Shown here: positions 35,964 to 45,086 of the stretch, in pieces
Position numbering within the stretch: position 1 is the stretch's first letter
How the letters are laid out: every line of letters begins with the position of its first letter
Source of the DNA: Hoylesella shahii DSM 15611 = JCM 12083
GTDB taxonomy: Bacteria; Bacteroidota; Bacteroidia; Bacteroidales; Bacteroidaceae
Assembly: GCF_000613445.1 (NCBI RefSeq)
Contig: NZ_BAIZ01000001.1
Span: forward strand, 1-64,000
Length of the DNA: 64,000 nt
Direction of reading: 5' to 3'
Translations under genes and position numbers: made by a program
Notes under the pieces: generated by a model
What the model was told of the DNA's origin: nothing
Seen by the model: the letters and a program-made list of their open reading frames with translations, nothing else
Database searches by the model: none

Positions 35964-36671
35964 ATGTCACAGTGTTTTCAATTCAAACAGTTTACAGTGC
36001 ATCAAGACCGCTGTGGCATGAAGGTGGGTACGGATGGCGTGTTGCTTGGTGCATGGGCAGAAGGCGGAAAACATATTCTTGACATCGGTACTGGCACAGG
36101 ACTTATTGCTTTGATGTTGGCGCAACGATGCCCCGAGGCTGAAATAACAGGTGTAGAATTAGACGAGCAAGCTTCCCTACAGGCTCAAGAGAATGTAACT
36201 ATGTCGACATTTGCCCAACAAGTGAAGATTGAAAACATGCCCATTCAGCAGTTTTCAAAACAACAACTACTACATAGCCATTTTAACGCCATTGTTTCTA
36301 ACCCACCCTTTTACCATTCACTTAAAAGCAAAAGCAACGAGCGCACAATGGCCCGACATACAGAGACCCTCACTTTTAAAGAACTTTTTCAGGCTGTGAA
36401 CTTGCTGCTCGCCCCAAATGGCTGTTTTAGTACAGTTATACCAACCGAAGAACTAGACACATTTATGATCGAGGCTTGTATTTATGGACTGTTTGTTAGC
36501 AGACTTGTTATGGTAAAAACAGTGGAAACAAAAAAGCCTAAACGCTGTTTGATTAGCTTTGTGAAACAAAAACCACTACGCTTTAAAACAGAAGAAGTCA
36601 CCATCAAAAACGCTAAAGGGGAATATACACCTTGGTACGTACAACTAACTGGCGACTTCTACCTAAAATAA
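35964..36671 (+). CDS. trmN6: tRNA1(Val) A37 N6-methyltransferase TrmN6-like (YfiC)
   Basis: This SAM-dependent N6-adenine methyltransferase should modify A37 of tRNA-Val. The protein starts MSQCFQFKQFTVHQDRCGMKVGTDGVLLGAWA, a pattern of the YfiC family. It has the SAM-binding DIGTGTGLIALMLAQR motif and the catalytic NPPF tetrad in SNPPFYHS, followed by R-x-x-A-R-H-x-x-x-L. Length 235 is near the E. coli protein. It lies downstream of the LuxR genes, in the same direction, separated by 62 bases, and may be independent. Confidence 0.9.
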   Translation: MSQCFQFKQFTVHQDRCGMKVGTDGVLLGAWAEGGKHILDIGTGTGLIALMLAQRCPEAEITGVELDEQASLQAQENVTMSTFAQQVKIENMPIQQFSKQQLLHSHFNAIVSNPPFYHSLKSKSNERTMARHTETLTFKELFQAVNLLLAPNGCFSTVIPTEELDTFMIEACIYGLFVSRLVMVKTVETKKPKRCLISFVKQKPLRFKTEEVTIKNAKGEYTPWYVQLTGDFYLK

Positions 36672-36708
36672 AGTTCATTTACTCGCACAATCTAAAAAAC
36701 AACCGCTT

Positions 36709-37395
36709 ATGCTCACACTTCAAAATAGCCATATTCTAGGCGACAAAGATGCTCAATATTGCCTTATTCAACCAATAGACCAAAACGACGAAAAACTACT
36801 AACACAAGAGTTTAACACCATTTGCGAACTTTGCAAAGGTAAAACAATAATGTTAATTGCATTCTTAGTAGACAACTGGATGCACGACTTAACACCCTGG
36901 AAAGCACCTGCAGTGTTTGGAAAAACCAATTTTGGAGACGGTGCAAACCAAACATTGAACTATATTTGCGATGACTTGATGCCCTATTTAAAGACTAATG
37001 TGCTGACAAGACCAAAAGAAACTAATTTAATTATTGGGGGCTATTCGCTTGCAGCATTGTTTGCACTATGGGCTGTTACACAGACTAATCTCTTTGATGC
37101 CTGCGCTGCAGCCTCACCATCTGTATGGTTTCCCAACTGGACAACTTATGCATCAACTAGCCTTTTTAATGTTGATATCATATATTTGAGCCTAGGAGAC
37201 ACTGAAAACAAAAGCAGAAACCAACATCTGGCTCGTGTTAACAACCATATGGAGGCTCTGGTGAAAATGCTTAAAGCTAAAAATTACATCTTCGAATGGA
37301 ACGAAGGCAACCACTTTGTACAATCAGATGTGCGCACAGCGAAGGCTTTTTCATGGTGCATCAATCAATTGGCTAATAAACAACCCATAATTTGA
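36709..37395 (+). CDS. Alpha/beta-hydrolase, esterase D-like
   Basis: The 228-residue protein has the nucleophile elbow GGYSLAALFALWA (Ser in GYS) and a later GNHF with the likely catalytic His; the Asp lies in LGDTENK. This resembles the PF00756 esterase family, whose members act on acyl or feruloyl esters, thioesters or siderophores. There is no signal peptide, so it is cytoplasmic. It lies 38 bases after trmN6 and could share its transcript. The substrate is unknown. In this setting a ferric-siderophore hydrolase is a thought, not a claim. Confidence 0.75.
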   Translation: MLTLQNSHILGDKDAQYCLIQPIDQNDEKLLTQEFNTICELCKGKTIMLIAFLVDNWMHDLTPWKAPAVFGKTNFGDGANQTLNYICDDLMPYLKTNVLTRPKETNLIIGGYSLAALFALWAVTQTNLFDACAAASPSVWFPNWTTYASTSLFNVDIIYLSLGDTENKSRNQHLARVNNHMEALVKMLKAKNYIFEWNEGNHFVQSDVRTAKAFSWCINQLANKQPII

Positions 37396-37459
37396 CATCA
37401 AGAACGCCAATATATTGTAAAATATTTAATACAAATTTTAACATTATGAGTAGATTTTT

Positions 37460-38056
37460 ATTCACCAACTTCCCACTCGCTCGCAAATAATCGATTCTCG
37501 CGAGGGTTTACCCTTCCAAAATACAAAACCAATTAACCAATGCCAAAAAACAGAAATTCCGACGAAACAAATAGTATTTTTGAGCGAAAAATATACTATT
37601 TGTAGCAAAATAGCCTGCTATCTCGTACAAAACACACTGCTAACTCCTACTAAACGCAGTGCTAACTCGTGCTAAACGCAGTGCTAACTCATGCAAAACG
37701 CAGAGCAAAATGATGCAAAACGCAGTTCTAAATGCAGCATTTAGTAGGTTCTAGTGAAGTATGTTTTCCCAAAAACGATTAAGAAAATCAACTTTTATAA
37801 GTAAAAAAGAAGTTTTAAAATGACTTTTTAGCCACTAAAAGCTATTTTTTGAACGATAAATAATGAGAGGTCTACAGCAAATAGAAAGGCAAAACGGTAC
37901 AAAATGGAAGTATTGAACTCAATATTGATGTAAAACAAAAAGAAAGAGGAGCGAAATTTGGCAAAAATCAATGCTTTTTAGCAGTTTTTTTTCGCTAAAA
38001 GGGTCGTTAATGAGAACGCATTTTGTAAAATTAAATTACTTATTTTAACAAAAATA
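37460..38056 (-). repeat. Intergenic repeat element of about 595 bp, copy B
   Basis: This copy is inverted relative to copy A. It holds the end module at 37460-37510 (ATTCACCAACTTCCCACTC..., the complement of copy A's module with a few changes), a spacer of 95 bases, a 22-bp array at 37606-37737, a non-coding middle, and the box ATTTTGTAAAATT at about 38020-38032. It lies between two convergent genes (the esterase and the MFS transporter). An additional palindrome, CCATTAGCA with TGCTAATGG, lies just outside at 38162-38181. Confidence 0.75.
37606..37737 (-). repeat. 22-bp tandem array in copy B (6 units)
   Basis: On the plus strand the units begin CAAAAT, CAAAAC, CTAAAC, CTAAAC, CAAAAC and CAAAAC at 37606, 37628, 37650, 37672, 37694 and 37716, exactly 22 bases apart. 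The inverse complement gives the same TGCGTTTTG core and nTGCATTTAGC/GAGTTAGC half-units as copy A. There are no spacers. Confidence 0.9.
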
Positions 38057-38261
38057 GAACGAAAAAATAATTACCCCCTAGAGCTTAACCCACGTTCACT
38101 TATTTACGCCAAACAAAGCCATTATAAAAAGTAAAAGAAGAGATAGCCATATACCTTACAGCCATTAGCAGGTGCTAATGGTTCAACATCAGTTACTATA
38201 AATAAAAATCAACATGAGCAAACCTGAACTACCTTCGAAAACAAAAACACGACAAATAGTC

Positions 38262-39437
38262 TTAGCGATTTTTCTTCTTAATATACCATTGGTGCGTAAA
38301 TAGCACATATTGCGCAAATGCCAAGCAAATGCATATCAACGAAACCAAAAGAACCAAATGCACATCATCTGAAAAGAAGAAATAACCAGCAAAAAGCCCA
38401 GCAGATACTCCGCTTTCCCATCCCAACATATAGGTACTAACAGCCGTTCCACGCTGACAATGTTTGCTTAACTTGATAAAGAAAAGCAAGAAACGTGACC
38501 CAATAAGTCCCACCCCCATCCCCACAAGCACGGGCGAAATATAAGTAACAACCATCTGCTTGCGGGTAAGCGTCATCATCAAAGCTGCAGCGATAAGAAT
38601 AGAACCAGACACAATCTGACTTTTAAGGTCGGCATCGGCAAACGCAAAACGCTCAGCAAGCAAGGCCAAACAAAAACCAACCATCAGCATGGCATAAAAC
38701 ATGGCCGTGTATTGAGTAGATAGAAGAAGGCCTAACGACAAGCAAATTATAAAAAGATTGAGGAAAAGCCACTTAGCTTGGGGCAAGAAAAAACGGTCGC
38801 CACTGAACTTCTTCACGCCATCGTCGGGGGTACGGAAGGGGAAATTAACCGTTGCCAACAGAACGAAAGCTGTTAAAGCCAAGATAATGCTTACCCAAAA
38901 GGAATTGAAATTGGTGCGAGCAAAGACAATACCAACCATCGGCCCAAGCGACATAGCAAAGCGTGCAAACCATGCAGAAGCATGATTAGCCTCGGTGCGT
39001 TGGAAAGACTCACTCTTATCTATTATCAAAGTGCTTGAAAGAATCATCTGCACCAAACCGAAACTAGCACCTAAAGTAACACGAAAAAACAGGAGTAAAT
39101 AGGAAAGAAGCCATTGCTGTGGTACTTCAACCCCGACAATCCAAATGCCAAGCAACGAGCACACCACGCCCATCATAGCCCAAAGACATACCTTGTTGCG
39201 ACGATAGCGCTGCACAAACCAATTGCAAAATCCACCTAATAAAAACAAACCAACACCATAAGCGCCCATCACCATGCCAACATCTCTATGTGACAGGCTT
39301 GTGTCATTATACATCCAAACCGGCAAAATGGGTATGAGCAGATAAACCGACATAGTAATAAGCAAGTTGGCGATGGCCAAAATCCAAAAGTCGGCATGCC
39401 AAAGGCTTATGTGTACAGGGGTGTTTTGGGTATCCAT
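38262..39437 (-). CDS. MFS transporter
   Basis: The 391-residue protein is an all-helical membrane transporter of the major facilitator superfamily, with 12 predicted helices. Marks are the loop 2-3 region GLFLLGGFCNWFVQRYRRNK (a degenerate A motif) and the N-terminal MSVYLLIPILPVWM helix. The substrate is unknown; drug efflux is one option, since the fold is close to multidrug MFS proteins. It lies 92 bases after panB in the same direction and may share its transcript. No terminator with a T-run was seen after it, but the palindrome at 38162-38181 is near. Confidence 0.85.
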   Translation of the reverse strand: MDTQNTPVHISLWHADFWILAIANLLITMSVYLLIPILPVWMYNDTSLSHRDVGMVMGAYGVGLFLLGGFCNWFVQRYRRNKVCLWAMMGVVCSLLGIWIVGVEVPQQWLLSYLLLFFRVTLGASFGLVQMILSSTLIIDKSESFQRTEANHASAWFARFAMSLGPMVGIVFARTNFNSFWVSIILALTAFVLLATVNFPFRTPDDGVKKFSGDRFFLPQAKWLFLNLFIICLSLGLLLSTQYTAMFYAMLMVGFCLALLAERFAFADADLKSQIVSGSILIAAALMMTLTRKQMVVTYISPVLVGMGVGLIGSRFLLFFIKLSKHCQRGTAVSTYMLGWESGVSAGLFAGYFFFSDDVHLVLLVSLICICLAFAQYVLFTHQWYIKKKNR

Positions 39438-39529
39438 AGCTACGTTATTAATTAATCACATGAAGTAGAGCAGAAGGGCATACGCACAGGGAAGTAAAAC
39501 GAAGTCATTACTAAACGTGCCAAGAAACC

Positions 39530-40351
39530 TTAATAAGACTCGTCAGCGGAAGGGAATGTAGATGTCTTTACATCGCCAATATAGGCCTGCACAGCATCAG
39601 TCATCTGCTTAGCGATGTTGGCATACTGTCTTAAAAATTTGGGTTTGAAACCTTGAGTTAGCCCAAGCATGTCGGCATAAACAAGAATTTGTCCATCCGT
39701 TTCGTTGCCTGCGCCAATGCCAATTGTGGCACACGACACCCGTTTTGTAACCTCGGCAGCCAGCAACGCAGGCACTTTCTCTAGTGTTATGGCAAAACAT
39801 CCAGCCTCATCAAGCGCAATGGCATCGGCCATCAGCTTTTGGGCCTCGGTCGCCTCTTTAGCTCTAAGTCCATATCCTCCAAATTTATGCACGCTTTGAG
39901 GAGTAAGTCCCAAGTGACCAACAACAGGTATACCGATGTCTACCAGCTGTTTGATAGTATCAGCAATTTCAATACCACCTTCCAACTTCAAGGCATCAAC
40001 ACCCGTTTCTTTCATAATGCGCACAGCATTGGCCACAGCCATTTCTTTAGAAACCTGATAAGTACCAAACGGCATGTCGCAAACAACCAATGCGCGTTGC
40101 ACAGCGCGCGCCACACTTCGAGCATGATATATCATCTCATCGAGCGTAATAGGTAAAGTGTCGGCATTGCCAGCCATCACATTAGAAGCCGAATCACCCA
40201 CCAAGATGCCGTCAATACCAGCACTATCGATAATTGTTGCAGTGGTAAAATCGTATGCTGTGAGCATAGAGATCTTTTCGCCTTGGCGCTTCATCGCCAC
40301 AAACTTGTTTGCTGTTACCTTTTTAATGTCTGTGTTTAAATAGCCTGCCAT
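39530..40351 (-). CDS. panB: Ketopantoate hydroxymethyltransferase
   Basis: PanB adds a hydroxymethyl group to 2-oxoisovalerate in pantothenate synthesis. The 273-residue product has ISMLTAYDFTTATIIDSAGID, the substrate strand VGDSASNVMAGNADTLPITLDEM, DMPFGTYQVS, KLEGG, the catalytic HLGLTPQSVHKFGGYG segment, and IGIGAGNETDGQILVYADMLG, all hallmarks of the family. Length is normal. A full consensus promoter lies upstream, and the leader contains a stable hairpin. Confidence 0.96.
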   Translation of the reverse strand: MAGYLNTDIKKVTANKFVAMKRQGEKISMLTAYDFTTATIIDSAGIDGILVGDSASNVMAGNADTLPITLDEMIYHARSVARAVQRALVVCDMPFGTYQVSKEMAVANAVRIMKETGVDALKLEGGIEIADTIKQLVDIGIPVVGHLGLTPQSVHKFGGYGLRAKEATEAQKLMADAIALDEAGCFAITLEKVPALLAAEVTKRVSCATIGIGAGNETDGQILVYADMLGLTQGFKPKFLRQYANIAKQMTDAVQAYIGDVKTSTFPSADESY

Positions 40352-40372
40352 TACGTTCTTTCTTTATCAATT

Positions 40373-40403
40373 AATGGAGTTAGAGACTCGCCCCAACTCC
40401 ATT
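40373..40403 (-). promoter_or_regulatory. Hairpin in the panB leader
   Basis: AATGGAGTT pairs with AACTCCATT, with a 13-base loop. It lies between the panB promoter (40431-40462) and the panB ATG, so it would be part of the panB leader RNA. No T-run follows, so it is not an obvious terminator. Confidence 0.55.
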
Positions 40404-40430
40404 CTTACTTTTACAATTGTTAATCCGTGG

Positions 40431-40462
40431 CAAAGTTACGCAATATTATCCACATGAGCAAA
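40431..40462 (-). promoter_or_regulatory. Promoter of panB
   Basis: On the minus strand TTTG (40462-40459), exactly 20 bases, then TAACTTTG (40438-40431), a full consensus. The leader before panB would be about 75 bases. Confidence 0.82.
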
Positions 40463-40530
40463 TTGTGCTTGTTAAAGACACGCATATAGTTAGGCCATAA
40501 AGCAAATAAAAGCTACAACAAAAAATCGCT

Positions 40531-41636
40531 TTATAACTTAATATCAGACACTTGCGATATAACCAATTGCACCTCATCATCGGTCATAGTGGGGTTTAAG
40601 GGCAAACTAAGTTCTTCGTTGTGTATGCGCTCGGTAATGGGCAAGGAAAGCTGTGCCCAATGTGAATAGCACTGTTGCTTGTGGGGCGGTATAGGATAAT
40701 GAATAATGGTTTCAATGCCCCGCTGGTGTAACTCCTGCTGCAACTTCTCGCGCTGAGCACACAACACAGGGAAGATATGAAACACGTTGTTGACTAAGTA
40801 ATCGCGTGTGGGCAGGGTTATGTTTTCGTTACTAATCCCCTCTACATAATGTTGGGCAATAGCGTACGTCGTTGGTTGTCTTGATCAAGCCACTTAAGTT
40901 TCTCGGAAAGCACAGCAGCCTGCACTTCGTCCATCCTGCTGTTTTGTCCAACGTATTGAAAAACGTACTTTTTGTTCGACCCATAGTTGGCTATTGCGCG
41001 TATGATGCCTACAAGGACTTCATCATTGGTTGTCACCCCTCCAGCATCACCCAGTGCACCCAAGTTTTTTCCAGGATAGAAACTGTGTGCTGCTGCATGA
41101 CCAACACTACCAGTCCGTTTATCATTCCACAGGCAACCATGGGCTTGCGCATTGTCTTCTATCACCAAAAGCTCATGCTCGCTGCAAAGAGAAAGTAATT
41201 CATTGGTGAACGCACATTTGCCATAAAGATGCACAATGAGCAAAGCTTTGGTACGTGGGCCAACGTGTTTAACCATCTGTTGCGCATCAATTTGAAATGT
41301 GTCGAGATGCGGTTCAACCAACACAGGCATCAAACCACTGGATGTTATTGAAATAATTGAAGCTATATAAGTATTGGCTGGCACTAAAACCTCATCGCCT
41401 GGGTGCAACAACCCCCTCTCCATGTATGCCTTAAAAATAAGCGAAAGGGCATCTAAACCGTTACCACAAGCCACACAATGCGCTGTACCAATGTATTGCG
41501 CATAAGCATTTTCAAAGGCTTTAACTTCGTTACCCAACAGATACCAACCACTATCCACCACCCTACTTACAGCAGCTTGCAGTTGCTCGCGGTGTTGTGC
41601 AGTGTAACGTTGTAGGTCGAAATACTTTAACATCAT
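40531..41636 (-). CDS. DegT/DnrJ/EryC1/StrS sugar aminotransferase, one-base frameshift
   Basis: This PLP enzyme moves an amino group onto a dTDP-keto-sugar. The first part (41636 to about 40863) has FENAYAQYIGTAHCVACGNGLDAL, VPANTYIASI, IEDNAQAHGC, and the PLP Lys in HSFYPGKNLGALGDAGG. The tail (from 40863) has NNVFHIFPVL and HYPIPPHKQ, the normal C-terminus. The frame breaks at 40863; one added G in the coding strand joins RRT to AIAQHYVEGIS and gives 368 residues. With RmlB and a 3,4-ketoisomerase in the same operon, the likely product is a dTDP-3-amino-3,6-dideoxyhexose, as by FdtB or QdtB. It is the last gene of the operon. Confidence 0.87.
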
Positions 41637-41715
41637 ATCACGGAAGACTAATACATTATTATATAGACACAGGGAAGCAGATAATGAACACAAACATAAA
41701 TGTACACGCCAAAGA

Positions 41716-42678
41716 TTAAGGTTGCCATTCGTAGGTGTCGTAACAAACGCCACGCCCACCAAATCCCTCTTTCTGAAAAATAAGCGATGTATTTAACCAC
41801 CGGCCTTGGTCTTCAGTAGACTTGCCAAAATCGAAAAAAGATTTGTGAACGAACACTTCGTTGATGAGATAACGAAACAAGAGGTCGAGCGCCCCCACAC
41901 TTTTACCTTTGGGCGAAGCTGATATGTATTGTACATGCACTACGCGAGGCATGACATAAACCACCGTTCCAGCCACCATCTCTTCACCCAAATAGGCGAC
42001 ATATAGACGTATATGCTGAGGGAATAAGGTAGCCAAAGTCTTAATCTCGGCAAGCGAATGAACAGGACTTACGCCATAGCGCTGTTGTAAATTGGAAGAA
42101 AGAACTTCCCAAAAGGTCGCAAAATCATCACTGCTAGCAACGCTTACTCCAAGCCTTTCGGCCTTTCTCAGACAGTCTTTACGCGACTGACTAAAACTAA
42201 TTTTGTTTTCTTGTGCAATTGTTGAGGAGATTTCTCGAGCCACAAGACGAGCATTACAAATATTGACAAGCGCATAGAGGTCTTCTTCGGCAGGCATTTC
42301 ATGGTAGATCCATGGCACAGGACGATACACTACGCGTGTTATTCCAGCATTGCGCAACCACAAATTGAGACACACAAACATGTGCATCACCTTTTCTGTT
42401 TTAGCCCTTTTATCGGTAATCAGTCCACCATAGGTTAGTCCTCCATGCGAAGTAACACTACCGTCAGCCTCTTTATTTAGTGGTAAAAGAGCCACAAGAG
42501 ACTGTCTGTCATAGATTAGCAATGAGAAATCATCGAACCGCTGTTGGTGATAGTCCATATAGTTTCGCAAGAAAAGAAAAGAACCATTTCGGCTTTTACG
42601 AACAAAAGCATCCCATTGGGTTTTCATTGCTGGCATATATCTAACAACTTCGTACATTTGAGAGGGAAGATAGGACAT
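41716..42678 (-). CDS. GNAT/FemAB-like acetyltransferase
   Basis: The 320-residue protein belongs to the BioF2-like/FemAB-type GNAT group, with the RKAERLGVSV and later LYVAYLGEEMVAGTVVYV strands, HVQYISASPKGKSVGALDLLFRYLI, and FDFGKSTE near the C-terminus. Such proteins are often in polysaccharide loci. By position it could acetylate the amino sugar made by the aminotransferase (as FdtC or QdtC do, which belong to a different fold). It begins 28 bases after the ketoisomerase stop and ends 80 bases before the aminotransferase ATG. The acceptor is not known. Confidence 0.72.
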   Translation of the reverse strand: MSYLPSQMYEVVRYMPAMKTQWDAFVRKSRNGSFLFLRNYMDYHQQRFDDFSLLIYDRQSLVALLPLNKEADGSVTSHGGLTYGGLITDKRAKTEKVMHMFVCLNLWLRNAGITRVVYRPVPWIYHEMPAEEDLYALVNICNARLVAREISSTIAQENKISFSQSRKDCLRKAERLGVSVASSDDFATFWEVLSSNLQQRYGVSPVHSLAEIKTLATLFPQHIRLYVAYLGEEMVAGTVVYVMPRVVHVQYISASPKGKSVGALDLLFRYLINEVFVHKSFFDFGKSTEDQGRWLNTSLIFQKEGFGGRGVCYDTYEWQP

Positions 42679-42705
42679 TAAACAGGTTTGACTTAAAGCA
42701 GAAAA

Positions 42706-43122
42706 TCACTTTTCTTTACCGCGTATATATTGTAGAAAATCGCCGTATTCACGAATATAGTCGTCTTCATTGAAAGCTTCAGATGCTAAAACAAGACAAA
42801 CGGCCCCTGAAGAGAAGTCGTCAAGTGTACGCCAAGTATCGATATCAATAAGCAAACCTTGGTAAGGATGGTTGAGCAACACCGTTTCATGTTCATCTCC
42901 ATTGTCCAAAGTAACATGAAAACTACCGCTAAGGGCAACTACTATCTCTTTGCACGATTTATGCGAATGCCCTCCTCGACATTCCCCACTAGGCACATCA
43001 TATACCCAATAAGCCCGTTCTATCGCAAAGGGTACATCCTTAAACGACTGTGCAACAGTTAGATTACCACGCGGATCGGTAATTTTCTGAAAATTGATTA
43101 GGGTTGTATTAAGGTGCTTCAT
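42706..43122 (-). CDS. dTDP-4-keto-6-deoxyhexose 3,4-ketoisomerase, FdtA/QdtA-like cupin
   Basis: The 138-residue protein has the WxcM/FdtA cupin fold: LINFQKITDPRGNLTVAQ near the start, YWVYDVPSGECRGGHSHKSCKEIVVALSGSF, with the His pair in GGHSHK, then HPYQGLLIDIDTWRTL. These match the enzymes that shift the keto group of dTDP-4-keto-6-deoxyglucose from C4 to C3 before amination. Its ATG overlaps the end of the 100-residue gene by 4 bases, showing tight coupling. FdtA versus QdtA stereochemistry is not resolved. Confidence 0.88.
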   Translation of the reverse strand: MKHLNTTLINFQKITDPRGNLTVAQSFKDVPFAIERAYWVYDVPSGECRGGHSHKSCKEIVVALSGSFHVTLDNGDEHETVLLNHPYQGLLIDIDTWRTLDDFSSGAVCLVLASEAFNEDDYIREYGDFLQYIRGKEK

Positions 43123-43421
43123 TTTGTTTTAATCAAGTTTTTAAGCATCTGCCATTCGGGTGTAATGGCCAGTCTACGCAAATCACAGACAATCTTTTCT
43201 GCAGTTTGGGCATCCGTTTCGTTCAGTGCTTCTGCCAATTGGCGCAACGTTAGTCTTGTATTTCCAAATAATCCATAGAAAGAAATGAGTCTCTGTTCGT
43301 GCAAAGTGGGTAACAGGTGGAGCAAATGTTCAACATAATGCTCCACCTGATGGCTCACCAACTTTGGGTTATCGCCCAAGTTGATTAGAAAGATATGCAA
43401 CTCCTTAGAGATGTTGTCCAT
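43119..43421 (-). CDS. Unrecognised 100-residue protein in the dTDP-sugar operon
   Basis: The product is helical, with a His-rich N-terminal half (HQVEHYVEHLLHLLPTLHEQR) and a C-terminal TLRQLAEALNETDAQTAEKIVCDLRRL stretch that looks like an HTH. I cannot assign a family. The ATG overlaps the rmlB stop (TAATG) and the stop overlaps the next ATG, so it is coupled to both and is likely a real gene. It might be a small regulator or an enzyme partner. Confidence 0.7.
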   Translation of the reverse strand: MDNISKELHIFLINLGDNPKLVSHQVEHYVEHLLHLLPTLHEQRLISFYGLFGNTRLTLRQLAEALNETDAQTAEKIVCDLRRLAITPEWQMLKNLIKTK

Positions 43422-44568
43422 TAACGATTGCCGTACATTTCTTCGTAATACTTCTGATAATCGCCACTTGTTACTTCAGCAATCCATTCTTGGTTGGCCA
43501 AATTCCACTCGATGGTCTTCACTATTCCATCAGCAAACATTGTTTCAGGATACCAACCTAATTCGTTCTTTATCTTTGTTGGATCAATGCCATAACGCTG
43601 GTCGTGCCCCAAACGGTCGGCCACATAGGTGATGAGTTCTTCATTAATCCAGTCGGTACGAATTTCTCCATTAGCATCCAGCTCTTGCTTTTTAAGCACA
43701 CGGCGCAGATTTTTATCATTATCCATCAGTTCGCGAATGGTTTTGATAACCAGCTTTACAATGTCGATGTTCTTCATTTCGTTATGTCCACCAACATTAT
43801 ACACCTCGCCAACACGTCCTTCGCGCACCACAAGGTCGATGGCTTTACAATGGTCTTCTACATAAAGCCAATCTCTTACGTTCTCACCCTTACCATAAAC
43901 AGGAAGCTTCTTACCCTCTAAAATATTATTGATGATTAAGGGAATAAGTTTCTCGGGAAAGTGATACGGACCGTAATTGTTAGAGCAACGTGTGATGCTT
44001 ACAGGCATGTGATAGGTATCATGATAAGCCAATACAAACATATCCGCGCTAGCTTTTGATGCACTATATGGGCTGTGAGGGCACAAAGGCGTGGTTTCCA
44101 TGAAATAGCCAGTATCTCCAAGCGAGCCATAAACCTCGTCGGTAGAAACCTGGTGATAACGCTTTCCTGCCTTCCAAGTGGGATAACCAGTTTCGTCTTT
44201 GCCTGTAACCCAAGCTTTACGCGCTGCATCAAGCAGGTTTTGAGTGCCAAGAATGTTCACCGATAGAAACAGCTGAGGGTCTTCGATGCTACGGTCTACA
44301 TGACTTTCTGCAGCGAAGTTAACCACATAATCAATGTCGTTGTCGCAAAAAGCCCATTAACCAAGTCTCGATCGCGGATATCTCCACGAACAAATACACA
44401 ACGTTTGTCGTCGATGTCGTTTTTAATCGTACCCAAATTGCCTGCATAAGTAAGCAAATCGAGCACAATAACCTTAATGTCGTCGTTTTGATACTTCTTT
44501 TCTAAGAGGTACTTAATGTAATTGGCGCCGATAAAACCGGCTGCCCCTGTTACGAGATAGGTTTTCAT
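43421..44568 (-). CDS. rmlB: dTDP-glucose 4,6-dehydratase, one-base frameshift
   Basis: RmlB makes dTDP-4-keto-6-deoxyglucose. The N-terminal part has MKTYLVTGAAGFIGANYIKYLLEKKY (Rossmann GxxGxxG). The rest has NFAAESHVDRSIEDP, STDEVYGSLGDTGYF, SPYSASKASADMF with the catalytic Tyr-x-x-x-Lys, and NNYGPYHFPEKLIPL. The frame breaks at 44347-44351, where a T5 run in the coding strand must have been T6; this joins GLF to CDNDIDYVV and gives 382 residues. Start at 44568 is the second Met. It lies 19 bases after the phosphoesterase gene and feeds the FdtA-like isomerase downstream. Confidence 0.92.
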
Positions 44569-44586
44569 ACACAAATATATTTATTA

Positions 44587-45086
44587 CTATTTTATTTTGT
44601 CTGTTAATGTAATTACTTCACAATCGGTGTACTTCGCTCCGTCGATAGTAAGCCTCACAAGCGTTCGGTCTTTGTGATAACCAGAAATGCCAGCCGCTCC
44701 TGGGTTTATATGAAGCATGTTCAACGTTTTGTCGTACTGTATTTTCAATATATGCGAATGCCCTGCAACAAATAAATTAGGCGGACTGGCATAGAGTGTG
44801 CTTTGAATTCGAGGGTCATAATGTCCTGGGTAACCACCTATATGGGTGAGCAAAACATCTACATCTTCGACTTTAAAGCGCAACCGCTCGCGGTAAAGCC
44901 GGCGTAGATCGCCTCCATCGATATTGCCATACACAGCCCTTAGTGGCTTAATGGCTGCCAAACGCATAGACACTTCTAACGAACCGATGTCGCCAGCATG
45001 CCATATTTCGTCGCATTCTGCGAAATAGGTCTCATACCTATCATCCAATAGCCATGAGTGTCGCTCAAAATACCTATTCGCCGCAT
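44587..45086 (-). CDS. YfcE/MJ0936-type metallophosphoesterase, one-base frameshift
   Basis: The protein has the calcineurin-like fold. With the frame restored by one T near 45047-45048, it begins MRRIGILSDTHGYLDDR, giving the metal motif DTH, then CDEIWHAGDIG (GD), YGNIDG (GNxD), LTHIGGYPGH (TH), and FVAGHSH (GHxH), the full set of metal ligands. Restored length is 166 residues. The overlap with the upstream gene is 13 bases. The substrate may be a nucleotide or sugar phosphate; in this operon a role in polysaccharide precursor turnover is possible. Confidence 0.88.
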
